Shown here: positions 10,600 to 18,684 of the stretch, one piece after another | Numbering within the stretch: position 1 is the stretch's first letter | How the letters are laid out: each line of letters starts with the position of its first letter | Source: Pelargonium nanum | Lineage: Eukaryota > Streptophyta > Magnoliopsida > Geraniales > Geraniaceae | DNA: 20,815 bases | Assembly (NCBI GenBank): GCA_036897485.1 | Contig: JAYMTF010001885.1 | Coordinates: forward strand, 1 to 20,815 | Reading direction: 5' to 3' | Translations under genes and position numbers: made by a program | Notes under the pieces: model-generated | What the model was told of the DNA's origin: nothing | Seen by the model: the letters and a program-made list of their open reading frames with translations, nothing else | Database searches by the model: none

Positions 10600-13500
10600 A
10601 TGGTTCAACAAATGGTGGACTCTAAGTTCAATGAATATGGGCTGGGCACAACTGATAATGAATTGTCCACTCGGGATAAACACATACCAGTTGCCATAAA
10701 GAAGACACCACTGAGAGATTTGCAGAATGAAAACAAAATCTCAGTACGTAATCCTAGTGGAAACTCTCCATTTTCGAAGGATAGAGATCCTGTTACTGAT
10801 GCCATTAAAGTTTCTGGTACCAAAAGACCTTCAACTGAATGCTCTGTAAGCCCTCCACACCACCAATCTCCAAACAGTACTACTGCAAATGGACGCCTTG
10901 TCTATGTCCGTAGAAAGCCTGAAGCAGAATCAGGCAAGAGCAGCACTTGCAATGGCACTGGAATAAATGCTGATTGTACACTTTTAAGGCATCCTGGTAA
11001 TCAGGATGAGAAAACCCACCCAAATTCTCAGTTGAAGGAGCAAAAGGTTTCTTGTTTTCCAGCATTTGCACCTTTTCCGATTTCCACTTCAGTGGGCTCG
11101 TCTGGAAAACCTTCGGTTCCTGTTTCTCTTGGGATGTCTGGTATGAGGTTAGCACCAGCCGAATCAAATCTTCCTCAGGCTTCTACTATTCCTCCAGCAG
11201 GTAATACAGAGAGAAAGAAGAATGTGAATTGGGAAGAGCGTTTTAAGCAATTGCAGATGTTATTGCAAAAATTAGACCAATCAGATCAAGAGGATTATCT
11301 ACAGAGTACGCCCTTGCCCCTATAGAAGTCACCTTAAGATGCTCATTTTTTTCTATTACTTAAATTCTAATGCATGTATACACCTATTGACTTATGTTAT
11401 TCCTTTAGTGCTTCGGTCACTCTCCTCGGTTGAACTTAGCAGACATGCTGTTGAATTGGAAAAGAGATCTATTCAGCTTTCTCTGGAGGAAGGTATTGTA
11501 AAATTCTAGCTTTATTGACTTCCTTTTCCTTTCATTCTTCCTATAAAAAATAGGATAAGCTCAAAAAGCCTTATAGTTGCAAGCAGTTAAGCCTAGTATA
11601 TTGCCTACAACATCAAATAGGAAATTTCATATACTAACATGCTTTAAAACTTGTGTGAATATACTGCGAATCAATGTAGTTTACTTATGAGGTTGCTTGT
11701 GATTTATTGGTTAAGGCCGTATTGGGGAATGACATTACTTAGTCTGCATTGCAGTCTTATTAACTGACTTTGTTTTGTCTGCCATTGTGTATTAAAATAT
11801 TTCTCCATTTTTTGTCCTTCACGACCAAGTAGTTATGAGTTGCTTGGCTGACAAGCCTTAATAGCTCACAGCTAAAAAACCTGGACAAAGGTGTACCACT
11901 TTTCATGACAAAATTTGGTATATTAGTTAAGTGTAGGTAGTACTTGTCTTAGATTTTTTTTCTTCTTGTTTCTTGAAAGCGTGCAAATTTGCAATTTCAT
12001 TGTTGCAAACCAGGAACTCTTAGCAAGGCACACTTTCTAGTTTCTCCTTACAATGGTTACTACTGATCATAATACTAGGCCTGCCAACCAGTATATGTGT
12101 ATATGGATACTATTTAACAACAATATAAATGTTCACGGTTGTTTATTTACAAGATTGCTATTGCTTAAATACTATATCTATTATCTGTACCATATTAAAA
12201 ATGTGAAACCTGAGTTTGTGAGTCATTAACAATACGAAACTACATAATTCTACCCATAAGATCTTTTAATTTTTAATTCTACCATGTCCACCAACTCTTA
12301 TTATGTTAGTTCATATGAATATTCTACATTGACACTTGTTTCCCCTTGTACGCTATACTTCAGTAAAACCCAAAATAGAATAACAATAGTTGGGGTGGCT
12401 TCAAATGCACTGCTTATGTGATATACTATCTTAAAAGCAAATATATACAATAAAGGAAAGTCAGCTGCACAACCTGTTTGATGTATGCAGATGATCGTAC
12501 TAATAATAAGTCATTCAATGAACATCTAATGCCATTTTCTATTCTTATTGTCTGTACCATAGAACTAAGAGGCAGATATATAGAGCAAGTTATGTAGCAT
12601 TTCCATATTAAATCTTCTTGAATTGGAAATATAGCACTCCTCATTTTGTTTTTTGTTTTTTTTTTTTAAAAAAACTATATTTGGCATCACTTGGTGAAAT
12701 GATTTTTGGCTTCCTACCATGTGAGTGTTATAGGGTTTGATTGATAGCTTGAATAGTCATTTTTTGTTGAGTTGAGTCATAATATGTATTTTTTACATGT
12801 TATAATTCTTCTAGTTTAGATTTATTAAGTTTTACTTAATCAAGGGTATTTTAATATCTTCCTATCTTCCTGTGTGGGTTGCTATGTGTGGTTTCCAGTA
12901 GTTCAGTTTAGCTGTGGAGTCAACCTTTATGAAGTCTCTTGCTTTCTGAATTTCAAAATTCTAGACATATTAGTGTTAGAAAGTGGGGTGACTTTTAGTG
13001 TTGGGTGGTTGCATTTCTGTCGTGTTGAGATGAGGTATTGAAGGCACGTGCTAACCTGGACACTACCCATTTATTTGGGTCGAAAGAACAAGATACTTTA
13101 CAAGAAATTATGTATCTTTCTTTCTCATCAATCAAATTGAAATCAAAAGTTCACCAAAACAAATAACTAATGACAAATATCTATACTACTCAAACCCTAA
13201 AGGCTATAAATCTAATAGGAAACAGTAAACTATTACCAAATCTTTAAACTACCCGAATACTAATGCTACCTAAAACATAAAAACTCCCAGGAAAGGAAAC
13301 AATCTTGGAATTGTCCATGACGACATAGATCATGAAGAAATGATGAGGATTGATTGTGGGCCCGTTTCGAAAGTACTGACAAAATTTTGGCCTATTTCGG
13401 GAACACCATTTTTAAACCTAATTCACTTGCATCATACTCCCCCTCTTGAAAAAGACTCTTCCTCAAGTCTGACTCCTCATCAATCACGCCTTCCACTGAA

Positions 13501-16126
13501 CTGTCAGTCTGTCATCCCTTTAGTGATCATTCTCATGCTGCACCGTCAATGTTGTAAGGGTAAGAACCTGTCTACGTAGGTTTTTGTTTTCATGATCTCA
13601 CAGACATTGTGTTTTATCGTCTGTAGGATGACTCCATATATCCTACCACCGTGACCACGTCTTTGAGAACTTGCACCTCTTTTGCCATCGAAGAGCAACC
13701 TAGATCTCTGATACCACTTGATGCATAACTACACGGAAACGAAATGGCTGAACAAAAGAAAAAAATTCATCAGAACAAACTACGTTTATTTCTTTCTCAT
13801 TATTCAAATTAAAATTCAAAAGCTCACTAAAACAAATATTTATACTAACCTAAAACTAATAGGACACAATAAACTACCAAATCTTAAAACTACCCAAATT
13901 GGCAAATCCTAGTACTACCTAATACATGAACCTCAAAAAGAAAACAATATCGGAATCACACAAGATGATGTAGAGGAAGAAGCGATGATTATTGATTAAG
14001 AGCCCATTTTGAATGTACTAACTAAATTTTGGCCTATTCTTAGAACACCAATTTTTGGACATAATTTACTTGCATCACTTCGCCTAGACGGGGTTCAAGA
14101 TCCTTGCTCATGAGTCTTCCATGTCTACCCTTATGGCCCTTGCAACACTTACTGCTCAATGCTCATGTGCCTTGCACTTTGAGGATCGTAGAGGAGTATG
14201 TAAGACCCTTGCTCATGGGTTTTCCATGTCTGCCCATAATGGTTCTACAACACTCGTAGATCTTCATGAAGAAGTTCTCATGCTTACCAATCTATGGGCC
14301 TTTCTTGTGATTGTTGGTGTGTTTGATTCCTGCTAACATTAGAAGTTGGCTAGGTTGTACAAAAAGAGAAGGTGAGGCTCTAAGAGCGGGTTGGGGAGAA
14401 GAAGTTTAGTACTTGAGTACAAAAGTTAGGGTTGACCGTGTGGAGTTGCTCTGGGCATGTAAATGCAGCATGGGAAAAAGAACTCTTTTCTTTCTGTACT
14501 TTTACTAATCTTAGTTAAGTTTAAATAATATGGAACAGGTCAGGACTGTCGGGGATAGGTGTTTGGGCACAATCCACGATCCACTGGACTAAAATAGGTT
14601 GTATAAGATGGGTGAGCGGGTTTAGTCTGACCAGAAGGCAACCTGTAAAATGATGTTATATGTTTTAGCCTGATTTTGACCTTAAAATAAACTATTTTAA
14701 ACCCATACTCAATTTTTTCTTCTTCTTTTGGTTTATATACGGTAAGGGTGTCTCCTGGCCAACTTCACGCGCCACTCGAGACTATTACCTCACAGGGTGA
14801 TCTTAAGGGCGCACCTCCTACATCAGCCAGGTGCATTCAAGGAATAAATCCTTGGTTGCTGACCCCGAGGTTTAAACCCAGGTGATCAAGGAGGTAGCAA
14901 ACGACCTTGACAACCAGGTCAATCCCTTGGGGATACCAAACTCATGAATTGTGTTGGGTGTGGTTTGTGTCAGCTGTATGTGTAGTAAAACTTCGGCCTC
15001 TGGTTAGGATTGTCATTGCCCAGAAAAGGTGATCCAAACTGTCAATTTATTGTTGCAGAATAATACATACTTCTCCAATAACTTTCTTTGGCTTGCCTTA
15101 ATTTCAAAGTGATCTAGGAACTCTTTGCCTTATTTCCCCTACTCGTTTCCTGTCTGATTGGTGCCTGCAACAGTTGAGACCTGTGATCTATCAGTAAAAC
15201 CATCAAAACACTAGTTTTATTTTCAACAACCCTTCTGAAAAAATCTTAATCAATATGTACTCAGATTTTTGAGTTTTGGTGAAAGTTCCCACGCTTGTTA
15301 ATTGAACTTCTTCAGTAACTGCTACAAGTGTTCCATATTACTGGAAACTTGAGGCCATCTATATGAAAAGGATACAGCAATTAAGCTAGCATTTCCATAT
15401 TATAATGATATTTCATATACCTACTATCCTATCATTGTTTATTACTGAAACAGTCTTCATATGCAATCAGTTTCTGAGCCACACATGAACTAGCAGTCTG
15501 ATCAGAACATCACACACGTGATCGACAGACCTGTGACTCTTAGAGCCTATTTATGACTTCCACGCTTTTGCAGATTGGGTATGCCCAACGTAGAGACGTC
15601 AGCGACCGTGTGATGAAAGAAGAGAGAATTCAATAGAGCTTCAAGTATTGAATTCATGTAACATTAGAAGGGTTAGGGGTACACCTAGGTTGACATAGAA
15701 AGAAGTAATAAGAGTATAACATTAAGATGTATCTCATAGAGATTCATGTATGCGACCCAATTTTGTTCAGTGATGGCATGGTTATTGTAGTTGTGAAAAG
15801 TACAATGCCACTACAGCATTTCGATACGCAGGTCATATAGCTTTCTAACTTGTGCTGGCTGATGCTTGTCGCTTGAAGTTCTAAATTTTCTGTCCGTACT
15901 CTACTGGCTTTCTTGCATTACTGTATTGTCGTTAGTTTTTGAAACTCAGATCTTAACCACAAATGTCGCCAATTCTATTCTATGCTGGAAAATGTGGTAA
16001 TCTCATTCCTTTGGCTTATCTGTTGCAGCGAAAGAGATGCATACGGTTGCAGTTCTGAACGTTTTGGGAAAATCTACCAAGAATTTTAAAGAACCTGGCG
16101 CTAACCAGAATCAAATGGAGAAGTAG
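10600..16126 (+). CDS. Conserved plant protein of unknown function, three coding exons
   Basis: Coding exons are 10600-11305, 11409-11492 and 16029-16126, all with GT-AG borders. They sum to 888 nt and give 295 residues ending in TAG. I recall similar uncharacterised Arabidopsis proteins (At3g03870 and At5g18130); the function is unknown to me. Three conserved-looking blocks stand out: residues 26-45 (DKHIPVAIKKTPLRDLQNEN), 98-110 (GRLVYVRRKPEAE), and a helical, Leu- and Glu-rich C-terminal block at about 208-281 (NWEERFKQLQMLLQKLDQSD, then LRSLSSVELSRHAVELEKRS). The C-terminal block is probably a coiled coil and is split by two introns. The middle (about 110-205) is Ser/Pro-rich and probably disordered. 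I see no signal peptide or membrane segment. The chosen start gives MVQQMVDSKFNEYG. Most of the protein comes from the first coding exon; the last exon lies beyond a 4.5-kb intron full of repeats. Confidence 0.8.
13435..13448 (-). other. Polypurine tract of the LTR element
   Basis: On the minus strand this reads CAAGAGGGGGAGTA and directly abuts the TGATG start of the downstream LTR, exactly where plus-strand priming occurs in LTR retrotransposons. Confidence 0.7.
13706..13716 (-). other. tRNA-iMet primer-binding site of the LTR element
   Basis: On the minus strand this reads TGGTATCAGAG, the usual complement of the 3' end of plant initiator methionine tRNA. It starts two bases inside the upstream LTR border, the usual spacing for plant LTR elements. 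Confidence 0.8.
14102..14260 (+). repeat. Imperfect tandem duplication with 105-bp period
   Basis: The phrase CCTTGCTCATG followed by a TCCATGTCT block and AACACT occurs at 14102-14150 and again at 14207-14256, offset by 105 bases. The second copy has diverged. It begins just after the LTR element ends. I do not recognise the family, and no protein is supported on either strand. Confidence 0.65.
14712..14935 (-). mobile_element. tRNA-derived SINE with A-rich tail and target-site duplication
   Basis: Read on the minus strand, the element starts in a GGGATTGACCTGGTTGTCAA stretch (box A-like, complement of about 14904-14926). About 25 bases further on comes GGGTTTAAACC (box B-like, complement of 14869-14879). 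This is the internal RNA polymerase III promoter layout of plant tRNA-type SINEs. The body ends near 14740 in a GGAGACACCC block, and an A-rich tail of A and G follows (complement of about 14713-14730). The flanks carry a 9-bp near-identical repeat, CCATACTCA at 14703-14711 and CCAAACTCA at 14936-14944, as target-primed insertion would leave. Its length of about 220 bp suits a SINE. Subfamily and source tRNA were not determined. Confidence 0.75.
15626..15655. repeat. Perfect 10-bp inverted repeat with 10-base loop
   Basis: GAATTCAATA is followed after ten bases by its exact reverse complement TATTGAATTC. It lies about 370 bases before the last exon of the gene at 10600-16126. Because it is within an intron, any hairpin would form in the pre-mRNA. 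The stem is AT-rich and modest. Confidence 0.8.
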
Positions 16127-17200
16127 TGGTCGTAGCAGACAGCAGGGTATGCACGAGAGAGGTACATAACTGCGCCGCGGGAAAAATTTGGGCGCCGGAC
16201 ATGTTTTATCTGTAATATTCTTGTTAAAATATCTGATGTAATCTTATAGTTTCTTCTAGGAAAAAAAAGGGAAACAAAACAGTAATGCTATGCATTTTCA
16301 TTGTAATGGCACAATTGCAGATTGTCACTCACAGCTGTGGCTACTTCTCAATATGTCATGCAGTAACATTTCTCAGTATTGGTCTTCTGTTAATATTGCA
16401 ATATCCCTCTGCGTTGTGTCCTTTTCTTTCTTTCTTTCTTTCTTTCTTTTTTTAATCGGGCAAGCATAATAATCGAAACTCAAACTTCAGATTTCAAGAG
16501 AAACAAGCCTCTTAAGTCACTTGCCCCTTAAACATTGTGCTTTGTTTTATTGCGGAACTTCAAAAAATTGACTGACGGCCAGCAAATAAATGTTCGACTA
16601 ATTTTTACTACCGGCGTAGACTATTTTGATCCCGAAAAACAAAAGTTAAGGACCATATCGTGCTTTATTGAATTTTTTTTAGTGAAAGAAACTTTTATTA
16701 ACCGATAAGGATACAAAAGGAGCTATGCAACCAAAGTTTAGATACACCAGTTATACCAGAAAAAGCTATCCATAGGCGTGTAAGCGTGTTCTATATATGC
16801 CCGCTTTACAAGCTGTACTGTATATTTACAAAATATAGTGCTAAACAAAAATCTAATATCCCTAAAACATTTTGATCGTCAATTTTTTGTAAGAAACTAA
16901 AACATTGGGTTGCTATGTTATTAAATGATTTTAAAATTTAATAACATTGAGCAAATATGTGTAAATGATATATTTTACCAAGAATAAAAAAGATTGAATC
17001 TCCCAAAATGATATTTTTGAATTTCCAATTTTGCCCTCCTAGTTAATAACCCTAAAAATTAGGCTAAAACATCGGGGTTTTATCTTGAAAGAGATAGGTA
17101 TTAGACATGTCAAAGTGGTAAGAACCACGTACCCGAAATCTCAGCTTCTCTACAGTGTCTCACGCCACTATCAGCTCCATCTCCTAGTCTCTCCTCTACC
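16127..17200. other. 3' flank of gene 3 and upstream region of the zinc-finger gene
   Basis: About 150-250 bases after the TAG at 16126 are likely 3' UTR. The rest is AT-rich intergenic DNA with no gene. A stretch near 16615-16675 has the feel of degenerate dispersed plant repeats, but it cannot be bounded. AACCCTAA at 17048-17055 is a telo-box-like octamer, and CCACGTAC near 17117 holds an ACGT core; both are common short motifs. Confidence 0.4.
16426..16449 (+). repeat. (CTTT)6 microsatellite
   Basis: Six perfect CTTT units, followed by a T run, lie in the 3' flank of the gene ending at 16126. Confidence 0.9.
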
Positions 17201-17212
17201 GTCCGATCAGAA

Positions 17213-17218
17213 TATAAA
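17213..17218 (+). promoter_or_regulatory. Candidate TATA box of the zinc-finger gene
   Basis: TATAAA lies 265 bases before the start codon, in a locally less AT-rich context (CCGATCAGAATATAAAG). A start site near 17245 would give a leader of about 235 bases, which ends in a C/T-rich stretch before the ATG. Confidence 0.4.
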
Positions 17219-17230
17219 GTAAACGCATCC

Positions 17231-17237
17231 AACGGTC
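17231..17237 (-). promoter_or_regulatory. DUO1-type MYB site match (GACCGTT)
   Basis: AACGGTC on the + strand is GACCGTT on the minus strand, which matches the RRCSGTT motif I recall for the male-germline MYB factor DUO1. A seven-base degenerate motif occurs often by chance. Confidence 0.35.
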
Positions 17238-17326
17238 AAGAGAGCTCGCCAACATCGAATTAAACACCTCAGACAGATAAAGACAAAAACAAGAGGACAT
17301 TTCCGTAATTTCAACACAATCTCCAC

Positions 17327-17341
17327 AACCGTTCGTAACCG
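17327..17341 (+). promoter_or_regulatory. DUO1-type MYB site match (AACCGTT) with adjoining TAACCG
   Basis: AACCGTT at 17327-17333 matches RRCSGTT on both strands, and TAACCG at 17336-17341 is a further MYB-core match. They lie 142-156 bases before the start codon of a DAZ1-like gene. Arabidopsis DAZ1 and DAZ2 are known targets of DUO1, which makes these sites more plausible than usual. If the TATA box at 17213 is used, they would lie in the transcribed leader. Confidence 0.4.
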
Positions 17342-17482
17342 AAAATAACTGTCGATTCCACTCACACTCACACAGAGCAGCAGCAACCGCTGCAACAACT
17401 ACAAAACACAGCCATCCTCCAATTTTTCACTTTTTTTGCCCCAATTTTTTGAAACCTCGACGAATTTCCGATTCCGATCAAA

Positions 17483-18586
17483 ATGAACGATTCAGATTTC
17501 GCTCTACAGTCCTCCGCCGATCCCCACCAGATCCTCGCCGCCGCCGCCGCCGGTACGCACCACCTCCTCCTCCACCACCATCGCCACCACCGCGACCCCG
17601 GAAATCCCCGTAAAAAGCGGTCCAAGTTGATTCGAATCGACGATGCAGCCGCCGCCGGAACAGCGCCTTCTAGTTCGAGAACCATCTCGAAGCCCAAGTA
17701 CAGCAGGAAACCGGACCCGGCGGCGCCGAAAATCACGCGGCCGTGCAGCGAGTGCGGGAAGACGTTCTGGTCGTGGAAGGCGCTGTTCGGTCACATGCGT
17801 TGCCACCCGGAGCGGCACTGGCGCGGGATAAACCCTCCGCCGAATCACCGGCGAGATCCTCCATTGCCGGAGATTCCGTTTCCGGATTTCGAGGCGACAA
17901 TGACGGAGGAGGATCACGAGGTGGCGGCGGCGCTCCTCATGCTCGCAAACGGCGGAATCTCGGCCGCGAGCATGAGTCGTAGCTTCCAGGAAGCGATAAA
18001 TCAGGCGGAGGAGGAGGAGGAAGACGAGAGAAATTCGGTCAGCGACGGCGGCGGCGGCGGAGGGTTCGAGTGCTCGAGTTGCAAGAAGGTTTTCGGGTCG
18101 CACCAGGCTCTGGGCGGACACAGGGCCAGCCACAAGAACGTGAAGGGCTGTTTCGCAATTACGAGGAGTACGGACAGCGAGATGGACCAAGATCTGCAGC
18201 AACAGAATCAAATTGGGGGTGGTGGTGATCAGGGATTGGTCACAGTACTGAAGGACAGTACTGCCAATCGTGGTGGAGCAGTGGTGGATGAGAAGATGGT
18301 GGTGCTGTTAGGTGGTCACAGTCACGGTCACAGTCACAGTCATGGTCACAGTCACAGGTGCAGCATCTGCTTGAGGGTGTTCTCTAGTGGACAGGCACTG
18401 GGTGGGCACAAGAGGTGCCATTGGGACACACCACTGAACCATGGGCTCATCAGCTCTGCATCAGAGGGTCATTGTGGTTTGGACCTGAATTTGCCTGCTC
18501 CAGTTGATCAAGATGACACTGTCACTTCCACTAGTACTGCTTCTTACACTTCAGGCCTCACTTTGGACTTGAGGTTAGGCCTATGA
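17483..18586 (+). CDS. Three-finger C2H2 zinc-finger repressor, ZAT2/ZAT3 (DAZ1/DAZ2) type, intronless
   Basis: This 367-residue protein is a nuclear C2H2 transcription factor, probably a repressor. Finger 1 (C88, C91, H104, H108) carries FWSWKALFGHMRCHPERHWRG, a variant of QALGGH that I associate with ZAT2 and ZAT3, the DUO1-activated factors DAZ1 and DAZ2. Fingers 2 (C197, C200, H213, H217) and 3 (C293, C296, H309, H313) carry the plant QALGGH core. A basic RKKRSK at 43-48 looks like a nuclear signal. EEDHEVAAALLMLANG at 142-157 is an L-box-like motif. Two EAR motifs follow: LDLNL at 333-337 and LTLDLRL near the C-terminus, which recruit TOPLESS-type corepressors in relatives. Histidine runs lie at 26-36 and 279-291. 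The acidic stretch 176-182 is low complexity. It is longer than the Arabidopsis pair (about 270-285 residues as I recall). The N-terminal half is GC-rich compared with its flanks. By family, a role in male germline development is likely but not shown here. Confidence 0.9.
   Translation: MNDSDFALQSSADPHQILAAAAAGTHHLLLHHHRHHRDPGNPRKKRSKLIRIDDAAAAGTAPSSSRTISKPKYSRKPDPAAPKITRPCSECGKTFWSWKALFGHMRCHPERHWRGINPPPNHRRDPPLPEIPFPDFEATMTEEDHEVAAALLMLANGGISAASMSRSFQEAINQAEEEEEDERNSVSDGGGGGGFECSSCKKVFGSHQALGGHRASHKNVKGCFAITRSTDSEMDQDLQQQNQIGGGGDQGLVTVLKDSTANRGGAVVDEKMVVLLGGHSHGHSHSHGHSHRCSICLRVFSSGQALGGHKRCHWDTPLNHGLISSASEGHCGLDLNLPAPVDQDDTVTSTSTASYTSGLTLDLRLGL
18311..18355 (+). repeat. Coding GGTCAC/AGTCAC hexamer repeat giving a His-rich tract
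   Basis: Alternating GGT-CAC and AGT-CAC (one CAT) codons encode HSHGHSHSHGHSH at residues 279-291, seven histidines in thirteen residues. The tract ends one residue before the first cysteine of finger 3. Confidence 0.9.
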
Positions 18587-18684
18587 AGATATAAGTAATT
18601 GATCTTAATTCGTCGTTAATCTGCTAACTAGATACTCATAATTATGTGCTTTACTTGTAATCTAAGACTGTGGTATATGTTGTA

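Larger units (their letters stand above)
13050..14077 (-). mobile_element. Short LTR retrotransposon relic (TRIM-like or internally deleted), old
   Basis: This element lies on the minus strand inside the last intron of the gene at 10600-16126. Two direct repeats of about 360-385 bp (about 13050-13434 and 13719-14077) flank an interior of only about 285 bp. At the clear ends the LTR begins TGATGCAAGT and finishes in ATGCATCA (minus strand), so it has TG...CA borders. Next to the inner border of the upstream LTR is an initiator-Met-tRNA-type primer-binding site. Next to the downstream LTR is a polypurine tract. The interior encodes no protein domain I can recognise. The sequence before the polypurine tract resembles the end of Ty3/gypsy-type elements, but the family is uncertain. 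The LTRs differ by roughly a fifth to a quarter of aligned bases by eye, so the insertion is old. It is a broken, non-coding fossil, and I see no clean target-site duplication. Confidence 0.75.

Noticed and set aside
10635-10760. TPLRDLQNEN in the unknown protein as a destruction box or KEN-type degron
   Set aside because: The RxxL spacing is not met and there is no KEN, so it is only a loose resemblance to APC/C degrons.
14085-14100. GGGGTTCAAGATCC as a tRNA T-arm
   Set aside because: No matching acceptor, D or anticodon arms can be folded around it. I found no tRNA, rRNA or snRNA gene in the window.
13340-14336. Short open frames inside and beside the LTR element
   Set aside because: They lie in a decayed non-coding element and a tandem duplication, and no protein domain is recognisable.
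15588-15653. A possible alternative last exon after TTTTGCAG at about 15587
   Set aside because: In the phase needed to follow exon 3 it reaches a stop after six codons. The exon at 16029 fits the conserved protein end.
17504-18211. A 235-codon open frame on the minus strand across the zinc-finger gene
   Set aside because: It is antisense to a clear GC-rich coding region, whose codon use creates long empty frames on the other strand. The translation is Arg/Val/Leu-rich with no recognisable domain.
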